The notes under the pieces: generated by a model
Told to the model about the DNA's origin: nothing
Database searches by the model: none
The model's input: only the letters and a program-made list of their open reading frames with translations
Translations under genes and position numbers: made by a program
DNA from: Kalaharituber pfeilii
Lineage: Eukaryota; Ascomycota; Pezizomycetes; Pezizales; Pezizaceae
Direction: 5' to 3'
NCBI GenBank assembly: GCA_015179045.1
Contig: WHUZ01000340.1
Location: 1 to 10,782, forward strand
DNA: 10,782 bases
Shown: piece by piece, positions 1 through 7,402 of the stretch
Numbering within the stretch: position 1 is the first letter of the stretch
Layout: each line of letters starts with the position of its first letter

Positions 1-1431
1 GCCATTTCCTTCCATAGCTACCAATCCTTCTTGTAGCTAGAGTGGCCAGAGAGGAGTTATCACACTTTATCATTGATATTGGCTGATACGTAGGAGATGA
101 GGACAGGATCAGGGACTCTTGCCATGCTGTTATATTCGTCCATTTTGATTAAGAAGTCCTGCATACACCTTGTTTGCTTTCATGGTCTAGATTTTTTGGG
201 CAGCTTTAGTGATAGCTACAGAATTTTGGAACTTCTTGCACAGGGTAGCAAGCATGTTATGATACATAGCAGGAGGATGTTGTTGGACAAGAGTGAGAGC
301 AGGGCCTTTCAGACGGGAAGAGAGCATGTTATAGCACTCTTGGTCACTGATGAGATGCTAGCTTCGGATCCAGTACTCAACTTGGTAGAGAAAGTTATCC
401 AGCTTCTTTGCATCCCTACTCCACTTATTGAAAGCGGGAATTTTGGATGAGGGCAGGGTATCCTAGAGCATCTGCATGCTGGTTGGGAAATGAGGTGGCA
501 GTGGAGGAGGAGGAGTTAGGTCCCATAGTCTTCGGAACATACGAGGAGGTAGGTGAGGGGAAGGAGCACCAGTGCTACCAGTACCTGGTAGAGGAGATCC
601 TCCAGGGGAACTTTCTGCAGACCCTCCTGGGCCTAGATTTGGTCTGATAGGGGGTGCTGGGTGTTGCTGTTATTGTAGTGATTGTTGAGGCTATAGGGTG
701 GCCACTAGTTGGAATGATGGCTGCTGTAGCATTTGATTCCACATGCTAGCTAGTAGCTGACCTAATTGGCCTATTACGGCCAATAGTTCTTGTTAGCTGT
801 AGAAGAGTAGAGTAGATATATTACCTTGAAATGCCTGAGTCAAGAGATCTATATAGTCAGATGCTTAAGTGATAAGTTATCTTAGCTCACCATAGTGGTG
901 ATCCATGTAGTCCTTGATTTGCTGGTTTATGTTTACCTATTTATTTTGAAGGTTAGCTACATCAGTGACAGCTCGTTTGGTCTCTGTCCTGACTTCTGCT
1001 GTTTTTTTGTATACTATCTGACCCATGATTGTGGCAAGTTGATGCACCTCCTGTCAAAGGGCGGAGTCTTCTCCTTGGATAGTGATGGAACTTGTAGGAT
1101 TAAATACCCTCCTTAGTAGAGAGCTCACTCGAGGGTAGTTGGGTATTAGGGCATGAATCTTCGAGACCTTTCGTAGCTCAGGTATGCGAGTTTGTCATTG
1201 TTTTCCTGCGGCATGCTTAGAAACATTACTAGAGTTAGCATGAGTGAGTGCCAAACTGCTATAAGTACTTTCCATATTATTGTCAGCATAGTCATTATCC
1301 TTATGTGTAGAGAGGGCAGGGAGACCTTTTGGCTGCTGCTTCATAGTGTACTCCCTTGCCAGCCCTTGAACTTCTAGGGAAAGGTCGCTTCAGATGAGCG
1401 GGAATCTAAAGGAGCCTTCTTAAGCTGACAT
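1..1431 (-). pseudogene. gag: Ty3/gypsy retrotransposon gag pseudogene, 3' end outside window
   Basis: Gag builds the retrotransposon particle that packages its RNA. On the minus strand one frame can be followed from an ATG at 1431 to about 165 (some 420 codons), with 13 stop codons (five TAA, five TAG, three TGA), all explicable as former Gln or Arg codons. Residues about 125-260 are Gln/Lys-rich and probably coiled coil. Residues about 265-330 are Pro/Gly/Ser-rich, including TPPPPLPPHFP. From about residue 340 the pattern fits the retrotransposon Gag domain: FNKWSRDAKKLDNFLYQVEYW, then LSSRLKGPALTLVQQHPP. Near 150-165 the frame shifts by one base and continues as DFLIKMDEYNSMA. The C-terminus, any zinc knuckle and pol lie beyond the left edge. 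The start was chosen because it lies 82 bp after the LTR at 1514-2079. Gag identity is fairly sure; the exact clade is not visible. Confidence 0.75.
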
Positions 1432-1513
1432 TATAAAGGCGGGATAGGTATAAGAGAAGCAATATAATATTATGGGTGTAAGAGGCTCGACTTCATCATA
1501 CACTAGAAATGGG
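1432..1513 (-). other. Leader between 5' LTR and gag (primer-binding region)
   Basis: These 82 bp separate the LTR end from the gag ATG. No TGG-starting match to a tRNA 3' end was found next to the LTR. Instead the minus strand carries CTAGTGT (1506-1500), the reverse complement of ACACTAG, which begins 43 nt after the start of the LTR TATA box (1656-1650). This would fit self-priming as in the Tf1/sushi group, but the match is only 7 nt. The leader also holds a copy of ATGGGTGTAA (1472-1481), repeated with small changes at 1509-1518 and 1595-1604. Confidence 0.35.
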
Positions 1514-2079
1514 TGTTACAGCTATGGTAGCATATATACAGTGGACTGGAAGGGTGGCTACTTGGCATAGGTGTATAGCAGAGTAGAGTGATTCATGGGT
1601 GTAATGAGAAAATAATAGGTTTTAGAGTAATAGAGAACTTAAAATACTGCTAGTGTCTTTATTTCTTTAACTATGCTATCACCAGCTGGCACTTATATAG
1701 ACTTCAACACTGTCATACATGACTAGTCAACAAATGAATAAATGACTAGCAACATAGCAATTTCTTATCAATGCCAATACCTATAGTAATAGGTACATGT
1801 AATAGAAACATGTAAAAATAGGACAGATACAAGATAATGCTATATACTATTAGTATATATATACATATATTAGCTTTTAATAAGCCGAGTGTATTGCAGT
1901 CTCAGAGGTCTTACCATAAACATTCAATACATACTTCCTTAGCACTATCCTATTTGATAAATAAATGAATCTACTACCAAGCCTAATAGGTAATCAATCT
2001 GGTCTATCAGCATTAGGCTTATGTAATGATTTAGAGTGAGTGTTTCCCAACGTGGGTAAGTCTTACCATAGCTGTAACA
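1514..2079 (-). repeat. 5' LTR of the gypsy element (566 bp)
   Basis: The unit has perfect 16-bp inverted ends: TGTTACAGCTATGGTA at 1514-1529 and its reverse complement at 2064-2079, giving the TG...CA ends of an LTR. It lies just upstream of gag on the same strand. A TATA box (TATATAA, 1699-1693, minus strand) is followed about 40 nt later by GACACTAGCAGTATTTTAAG, the likely start of transcription and of the R region. Both blocks recur in the oppositely oriented LTR at 2370-2872. The flanking 5-mers ATGGG (1509-1513) and TATAG (2080-2084) differ, as expected if this is one end of a longer element rather than a solo LTR. Confidence 0.7.
1693..1699 (-). promoter_or_regulatory. LTR TATA box
   Basis: TATATAA on the minus strand within GAAGTCTATATAA. 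The same string occurs at 2696-2707 in the plus-strand LTR, and 39-43 nt downstream of both there is a conserved GACACTAGCAGTATT block. Conservation in two otherwise diverged copies supports a core promoter. Confidence 0.55.
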
Positions 2080-2369
2080 TATAGGCTACAACTTCATGTA
2101 AGTCATTATACCTTCCACCCTCTTGAGCTTTTGTTCATAGGGTTTTACTCGAGAAGTAGTTTAATAGCTAATGCTTATGAAAACTACTATTTGTGCAAGA
2201 TATGCCAGTCTTACTATCAGCTACTAATGAGTTTTGGTAATAATAGTACCCAGCGTATAGGATACACTGACACTCTTAGCCTTTACAAACATATACTGAC
2301 CCAACTGAATAGGTTTTCGGATCGGTTTAGATGCTTTTTAGGATAGAAAAGCTCTAAAATAGAGGGTGA
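2080..2369. other. 290-bp spacer between inverted LTRs, no recognised gene
   Basis: A plus-strand open stretch of about 70 codons lies at 2131-2346. It includes CKICQSYYQ but matches no family I recognise, and open frames of this size are expected by chance here. The segment could be remaining interior of the element owning the LTR at 2370-2872, or old target DNA. The bases just before 2370 (AAAATAGAGGGTGA) are purine-rich and would serve as a weak polypurine tract if that LTR is a 3' LTR. Confidence 0.3.
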
Positions 2370-2872
2370 TGTTATGGCTAAGGTAAGGCTTATGGGAAAT
2401 ACCTGGAACTCCTACCCAAATTGCTATAAGGTGTATGCTAAAAATGTAACTGATCACTACTAGGCAATGCAGGTATTTACTTTAGGCCCATAGACTGGCG
2501 AGTGGCTAATAAAGTGTATATCAAGCAGTAAGTCATATGATAGTACTGTATATTACTCAACAATTAATACTAATATATGTACATATATTAGTTGCTGCTA
2601 CTGCTACTTTTAATGCATATTTCTACTATGTTTCCTTATCTATATAGTCTTATCTATATTCATCATATTATTGTCATATTATGTTTATGGCTGGGAAGTC
2701 TATATAAATAGGCTGAATAGATAGCTAGAAGAAATCAGGACACTAGCAGTATTCTAAGTTAAACTCTTACTCAATACTCTCATATAACCTCTTGCCATCT
2801 GCTTTACTGCCTTCGTGGAATCATAGTTGCTTTAGTACCACTCTTACGAGTCCAGTCATACCTATACTAACA
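2370..2872 (+). repeat. Second, oppositely oriented LTR of the same gypsy family
   Basis: It starts TGTTATGGCTAAGGTAAGGC, matching the start of the minus-strand LTR (TGTTACAGCTATGGTAAGAC) with few changes. The best match is the promoter block: GAAGTCTATATAA at 2695-2707 and GGACACTAGCAGTATTCTAAG at 2738-2758. It ends near CTAACA at 2872, where GAGTCCAGTCATA parallels CCAGTCCACTGTATA of the other copy. The U3 parts have diverged strongly. No target duplication is visible (GGTGA before, ATAAC after), so it is either part of a broken element or too old to show one. Confidence 0.6.
2701..2707 (+). promoter_or_regulatory. LTR TATA box
   Basis: TATATAA in GAAGTCTATATAAATAGG, the counterpart of the minus-strand box at 1699-1693. 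The conserved ACACTAGCAGTATT begins 39 nt downstream. Confidence 0.5.
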
Positions 2873-2878
2873 ATAACC

Positions 2879-2883
2879 AGAGA
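2879..2883. repeat. Target-site duplication AGAGA, left copy
   Basis: AGAGA immediately before the left LTR; the identical right copy is at 3761-3765. Removing the element and one copy restores CCAGAGATAAG. Confidence 0.8.
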
Positions 2884-3120
2884 TGTTACGGAGGTAGTAA
2901 ACACAGAAAGTTACCGTATGCCAGGTCAAAAAGACACTTGACTAGCGATACTTGCTAGTCCTCTGTGTAGCTCATATAGTAGTCATTTATGCGATTGCGG
3001 CGCCTTTCGGCTATCACATGTCGCCTACGTTGCATATGTGCCTTTCGTATGCGCTTGCATTTTTCGCTATTCGCACGCTCCACTGGCCGCCCACACTACA
3101 GTCGCAGTAAACCCGTAACA
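2884..3120 (-). repeat. 3' LTR of the TRIM-like element
   Basis: 237 bp with ends TGTTAC and GTAACA. It is unusually rich in CpG for this window (for example GCGATTGCGGCGCC). It contains a 7-bp hairpin GACTAGC-GATACTT-GCTAGTC at 2940-2960, conserved in the other LTR. Confidence 0.85.
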
Positions 3121-3523
3121 GTACCTCCCCTCTTAGGGCAACTTCTCCGGGTTGCTATATGAGTCTGCCCCTACCCTGGCCATTGTGGATTATCCCATGC
3201 ACTGTACTACATGACCCTTCCAACCAGGATGTCAGCCAGGGATCTGATACATCACTTTATTCTTGCTGCTGCCTCAGACGCATTGCGCAAGCACCACCTA
3301 TCACTTGGTATACCAGGATTACACAGCGTCACCTAATATCAATATTTTGCTGTCTTGCTTGGCCTTCCATATTGCTCTTAGCTCTGGCTCTAACTCGTGG
3401 CTCTCACTCTTTGGCTCTTGGCTCAGGTAAGGTCTTACTTTCTGCAGCTTTAATATCTAATACTCAGAGAATTGGCGAGATAAGTTAAGTATCGAACCGG
3501 TGACCAGTTTATCATTAGTCAAC
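3121..3523 (-). other. Non-coding interior of the TRIM-like element
   Basis: At the 3' side (minus strand) GTTGCCCTAAGAGGGGAGG gives the polypurine tract. The middle holds short GAGCCA-type repeats (plus strand GGCTCT repeats around 3376-3424). At the 5' side, next to the LTR at 3524, the minus strand reads GTTGACTAATGATAAAC and then GGTCACCGGTTCGATAC, which resembles the anticodon arm and T-loop of a tRNA. A plus-strand open stretch at 3159-3488 looks like chance: its composition is odd and it has no motif. Confidence 0.5.
3124..3134 (-). promoter_or_regulatory. Polypurine tract of the TRIM-like element
   Basis: AAGAGGGGAGG on the minus strand, three bases before TGTTAC of the 3' LTR. In LTR elements this tract primes plus-strand DNA synthesis. 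It fixes the orientation of this element as minus. Confidence 0.6.
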
Positions 3524-3760
3524 TGTTACAGAGGTAGTAAACACAGAAAGTTACCATCCGCTAGGTTAAAAAGACACTTGACTAGCGATACTTGCTAGTC
3601 CTCTGCGTAGCTCATATAGTACTTATTTATGCAATTGCGGCGGCTTTCGGCTGTCACATGTCACCTACGTCGCATATGCGCATTTCGTATGCACTTGCAT
3701 TTTTTGCTATTCGCGCGCTCCACCAGCCGCCCACACTACGGTCGCAGTGAATCACTAACA
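3524..3760 (-). repeat. 5' LTR of the TRIM-like element
   Basis: 237 bp, about 89% identical to 2884-3120 with no length change. Its right end has decayed from GTAACA to CTAACA. The hairpin GACTAGC-GATACTT-GCTAGTC is unchanged at 3580-3600. Confidence 0.85.
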
Positions 3761-3765
3761 AGAGA
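3761..3765. repeat. Target-site duplication AGAGA, right copy
   Basis: AGAGA immediately after the right LTR, matching 2879-2883. Confidence 0.8.
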
Positions 3766-3978
3766 TAAGAAACAATTAGAAATAAGAGAGAAAAGGATAT
3801 ATTAGAGAACATGCAGAGAAAAAGAGGTAACAGAAATAAAGAAATTAAAAAGATGAGAAAAGCTAGGAAAGTAAGGTCTGATACAATGTGTCGGTATAGC
3901 GTACTAGTCCTGACACTGCGTATTCTGCTCAGTGAATGTATCACTTTGGGCTAGAGTTGCCTATTATGTAGTGGTAAG
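3766..3978. other. Purine-rich spacer
   Basis: The plus strand is strongly purine-rich from 3766 to about 3870 (AGAGATAAGAAACAATTAG and similar); the rest has no recognised motif. It separates the miniature element from the 3' end of the minus-strand pseudogene. If that pseudogene is cargo of a DNA transposon, its terminal inverted repeat could lie here, but I found none. Confidence 0.3.
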
Positions 3979-5319
3979 CTAGTTTCTACAGAGATAGTAA
4001 TCAAATAGCTGCTCTCTTAACTCCATCTTATACTAATCCATATCACTTACCATACTATATACCACTATCTACTAGTCTATAAGCCTTGTTTTTTAGAGAA
4101 GCCAATCCTTCACCTCTGCCTTTATATTTGCCATAATGAGATCTTGGACCTAGTCTGAATAGTCCTCTCAGGCCTTGATAAGATGATTGTAAATGACTTG
4201 CTGTATATTAGTAGCCCTCCTTATAATATCAGATTTATACTTATAAAATACAGTTTCAAATTTCAACTCAACACTATTTTAGTTGAAAGTTCTAAGACTC
4301 CATACCTTTAGACAATGTTATATCATACTGGCTACTAGGTAGATAAATTGTTTGTTTATTCTATTTAGGAATCTAGGGTCAATATTGCCCTATATTTTTA
4401 TACCTACAAAGTACTTATTTCAGATTAACTCAATAATCTCTCTGGCCATGAACTAATTTTCTATCCCCTATAAGAGTAAGTGTTAGTTCAACCACTTGTC
4501 ATATCGGAGTACCTACTATGTAACATTTCTCCTTATATATGAAATAGTCATAGAGTAGCAACTCCTTTACTTTAGCGGCTTTTGTCTCTGCTGAGAGATG
4601 GTTAAGTCTATACAGATTCATTACTGTATCTCAGCATTCATATATCAACTGCAATCTTACTCTCGAATAGACACTCTTGAGCTATAGGATGTTAGCAATT
4701 ATACTGATCTTGTTGGAATAAGATGTATTAACTTACATGTGAATCAATGGATTTAATTTTAACTTTATACTCACCCAGTCTATTCTAAGCCATACCCTAT
4801 GATTCTTCAAGCATATCTACTACTTCACCAGCACTTCATAGCAGATGATTAAAAAGTATTAAATTCCTAACAATCTCCTCTACCCAGATTACTAACTCTT
4901 GATATGTAGGGAGAATGCTGTAGAATACTCGAAATCAGACCTCTCTATGAGTTCATTATTGAACTGGGTTATGAGAGTCAATCTCTGCCTCAGAATCTTA
5001 TTGAGATTCCTCTATATTGAATTTTAGCTCCTCTTCGTCATCAAGATCTTGACTTAGGTTCTCTATATCCTGGTTTCTACCATTATTGCTTAGATCATAT
5101 TTATCTAGAATTATCTATTAAATAAGTAGACAATTAAAAGATAAAGTGTTTTAAACTTACCTGTGTGATCATTCTTTTACCTGTTGCTTTCTTGACCATA
5201 ATACGAATCTTTGATTTCTGCACTATTTTTATAGAAGATTATTGCTTCTTGGACTTTTCTATTAGCGTACCATTATTATTTGTCTTGGCTCTTCTTCTAG
5301 TAGATGTACTACTAGACAT
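3979..5319 (-). pseudogene. Decayed DUF6532-like gene, two exons
   Basis: The start is ATG at 5319 in TCTGAAATGTC, after a pyrimidine-rich leader. Exon 1 (5319-5161, 53 codons) is basic and Ser/Thr-rich: MSSSTSTRRRAKT, later KIRIMVKKATGKRM. After a 46-nt intron the same frame runs to about 4600 with only CAR/CGA-type stops. It passes an acidic linker (DLDDEEELKFNIEES) and then SILPTYQELVIWVEEIVRNL. Two frameshifts follow: LNHLSAETKAAKVKELLLYD continues in a second frame, and from about 4460 NIDPRFLNRINKQFIYLVAS and VELKFETVFYKYKSDI in a third. The basic N-terminus, acidic linker, LL..F.Yk, F..P and F....Y pattern resembles the DUF6532 domain, abundant in fungal genomes and of unknown function; this is from remembered family features, not a search. 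A likely stop is TAG at 3981-3979. It points away from the Plavaka gene. Confidence 0.5.
5115..5160 (-). other. Spliceosomal intron in the DUF6532-like pseudogene
   Basis: 46 nt on the minus strand, beginning GTAAGT and ending TTTAATAG. Removing it joins ACA CAG to ATA ATT CTA GAT in phase 0 and keeps the reading frame through both exons. The length is normal for filamentous fungi. Splice sites outlasting many in-frame stops support a once-real gene. Confidence 0.6.
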
Positions 5320-5460
5320 TTCAGATGTTGAATCAAGTTTGGTAGTAGATGAGAGGAAAAGAGAAAAATAATGAGGAGCAGACAGAGACTGAGTGGAATC
5401 AGTAGAGTACAAGAGAAAAGATGAAGGATTATAAATCGAAGAAGTTATATATCACTTGAT
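5320..5460 (-). promoter_or_regulatory. Pyrimidine-rich leader and promoter region
   Basis: On the minus strand CT-rich runs (CATTATTTTTCTCTTTTCCTC) lie just before the ATG at 5319, as is usual for fungal genes. GATATATAAC near 5455 could be a TATA element about 135 bp upstream of the ATG. Confidence 0.35.
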
Positions 5461-6319
5461 ATACCTCTCAGTTTCTTTTATGTCCATCAAAATCCTGCTA
5501 TTGGTACATATATGTTCAGTCTGAGGATGGGTCAGTAGGTATCCTTAGTTGGAAGTTCATAAGATTCATTTACTGTATATTGTATCACTCAGCTGGCATA
5601 CTTGGTCCTTGTAAGAGAAGCTTATAAGATTATATTACCTGTACATTATGTTAGTCCACTCATACGCTGGGTCCTGGCAAGAGAATTATATAAATGTTCT
5701 ATATGCTTGTTGAGTAAGTTCTCAATTCAAATTGCTATAAATGTAGCTCTTGTTTAAAAAGTATTAGAATAGCTTCAATAGATGAGTATTTATTATAGCC
5801 AGAAACGAAAGTAAATGTCATAGGTGAAAAGGACAGATAATATAGAAGTAGAAGGAACAAAGAAGCTAGACAATAGAGAAATGGAAAATGTAAGATGAAA
5901 TAAAAATAAAAACAAAAATAAAAAAATATGAATATAGATAACAAATTCAAAATCAAAGACATTCTATTCGAGTTAGTGAACCTATCCACAGTATCAGACT
6001 ACCTTTGGCATGCAGCTGCAATCCTACTCTAGGACTAGTAATTACATAAATTATATAGAAAAAACTTACTTTCAGTGCTAGGTCAAAGCAAGAATAGAGG
6101 AAAAGAGTGAAAAAGAATAAAAAAGAAAGATAAAAATAACAAATTCTAAAATTAAGATATTCAACGTAAAACAACCCAGCTGCCTATCCTCAGTATCAAA
6201 CCTCTCCTATGTAATATTTCCTTTACTCTAAACTAATTACAGAGTAATTTATAATAGTCTATCTTATACATTTCGTTTAGTACAAATTAATAAGTGCAAA
6301 ACTAAAAAAACTAACTTAC
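5461..6319. repeat. AT-rich spacer with diverged internal duplications
   Basis: No gene is recognised. About 5583-5630 and 5656-5695 share a diverged unit (TTGGTCCTTGTAAGAGAAGC versus CTGGGTCCTGGCAAGAGAAT). About 5875-6000 and 6085-6205 form a second, larger pair: purine-rich DNA, then ATAACAAATTC, then CCTATCCACAGTATCAGAC versus CCTATCCTCAGTATCAAAC, offset by about 200 bp. GTAAGTT on the minus strand at 6070 and 6319 heads each larger unit and could be a splice donor. The minus-strand open stretches here are Phe/Tyr/Leu-rich translations of T-runs and not credible proteins. Confidence 0.45.
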
Positions 6320-7379
6320 TATATGATCTTAAATGACTTCTTTTGCCTGCTTTCAGTAGTCGAGTATAGCAATCCTAGCTGCCCTTCCTGCAACTTCTGT
6401 TTAGTAATGGCAAGTCATAGCTTTTATTTGGTCTCCCATCTTTTCTTGTATGCATTAATGAAAAGGGCTTTGAATGGTTTATATGCTCGGTTATTATTGC
6501 ATACCAAGAGAGTTTTGGCAGATTTTTTGAATCCAACCATTCTCTTAGCTTTATCTTCTAATTTATCTTCCCCTGCTTGTCACTTACCTATAATATTATT
6601 AGTGATATAATAGGTTTTTAAGGTACTCCTCTATATAGTATATTTTGTATCCTTATTTCTCCATCCCAATAGCAGCTTGGAGTTAGATATTTTATCCTTT
6701 TTGGTAACTATTTTTCCTGCTATGTAAGGTCAGATAACTGACGCGCCAGATATTTAGCCCTATTTCAGGAATAACTTAAAGAAGTAATTACCTCTATTCC
6801 ATGATATAAATGCGGTGAATCAAAATTAAAGTACTGTCACACTCACAATTTACAGAAGTTTAGGTCCTCAATCATACTCAATATCAAATTATATACCTAG
6901 AGTTCTTTTTAAAAGATATTATAGAACCTAGAATAAAGGTAGTTTGGTTCTAATATACACTTGAGAATTACCTTGTAGGTAGATCAAACAACTAATTATT
7001 TACTTGTTTTAGAGTATATAAAAACATGGATTTTAGTAATATTTATCTCAAATCCTCATAGCCATTCTAAATATATAGAACAAAGTAACAACTCTATCTA
7101 GTTTATAGACCCTAAACTATTATGGCCATTACCTGAATTAATAATCTATTTCTAATATTCTGATACAAGAACTATATAGATCTTAATCTTGGTTTGATCT
7201 GGTTGGCCTCCTGTACTAAAAACATACCTGAATTATAATGCTGTGCTATAATGCACTTGCCTTCGGATATGTTCTAGAAGACATCCGATTGCTGCGCTAG
7301 ATCATACTTACCTCAGAATATATTCTAGAAGATACTAGATCTAGAGCATCAGATTGAGACTAGAATGCTGGAATTCACT
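6320..7379 (-). pseudogene. Unidentified coding remnant, possibly LINE RNase H region
   Basis: One minus-strand frame from about 7379 to 6640 holds only stops explicable as former Gln or Arg codons. A second frame continues to about 6320 with AYKPFKALFINAYKKRWETK and ends at a possible GTAAGTTAG donor. In the first frame SLGSINQIELLLCSIYLEWL is followed by INITKIHVFIYSKTSKQLV. This spacing recalls the RNase H domain of fungal Tad-like LINEs (LG..N..EL..A...L, then IFTDSQ), keeping the Glu but not the Asp residues. Later NRAKYLARQLSDLT could be the NE.AD..AK segment. All three frames are fairly open here because of the AT-rich composition, so both the frame choice and the assignment are tentative. 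Confidence 0.25.
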
Positions 7380-7402
7380 CCTAATATATATATACTGATC
7401 TT

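Larger units (their letters stand above)
2884..3760 (-). mobile_element. Complete TRIM-like miniature LTR retrotransposon (877 bp)
   Basis: Two direct repeats of exactly 237 bp (2884-3120 and 3524-3760) start TGTTAC and end in TAACA. They enclose 403 bp without a credible gene. A 5-bp duplication AGAGA flanks the whole unit (2879-2883 and 3761-3765), which is the footprint of LTR integrase. Orientation is taken as minus because on that strand the purine tract AAGAGGGGAGG (3134-3124) lies 3 nt before the LTR at 2884-3120, as a polypurine tract should before a 3' LTR. LTR and total size fit terminal-repeat retrotransposons in miniature, which move using enzymes of a full-length relative. The LTRs differ at about 26 of 237 sites, mostly transitions. 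The element lies 11 bp beyond the end of the gypsy LTR at 2370-2872. Confidence 0.85.

Noticed and set aside
97..1377. Plus-strand open frames at 97-450, 447-647, 895-1116 and 1192-1377
   Set aside because: They are antisense to the gag pseudogene, whose minus-strand frame gives a coherent Gag-like protein.
3159..3488. 109-codon plus-strand open frame inside the miniature element
   Set aside because: It lies in the non-coding interior, opposite to the inferred orientation. It is Leu/Ser/Ala-rich from GGCTCT-type repeats and has no domain pattern.
3489..3523. A functional tRNA gene on the minus strand
   Set aside because: Only an anticodon-arm and T-loop-like part is present. The T-stem does not pair and there is no D-arm or acceptor stem.
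3900..3930. Short inverted repeat GTGTC/GACAC as a transposon end
   Set aside because: Only five bases pair, and there is no partner elsewhere in the window.
5735..6174. Minus-strand open frames at 5735-5989 and 5953-6174 resembling small membrane proteins
   Set aside because: Their hydrophobic Phe/Tyr/Leu content comes from T-rich runs in duplicated AT-rich DNA.
6323..6610. 95-codon plus-strand open frame
   Set aside because: It is antisense to the minus-strand remnant, whose reading (KPFKALFINAYKKRWETK) is more protein-like.
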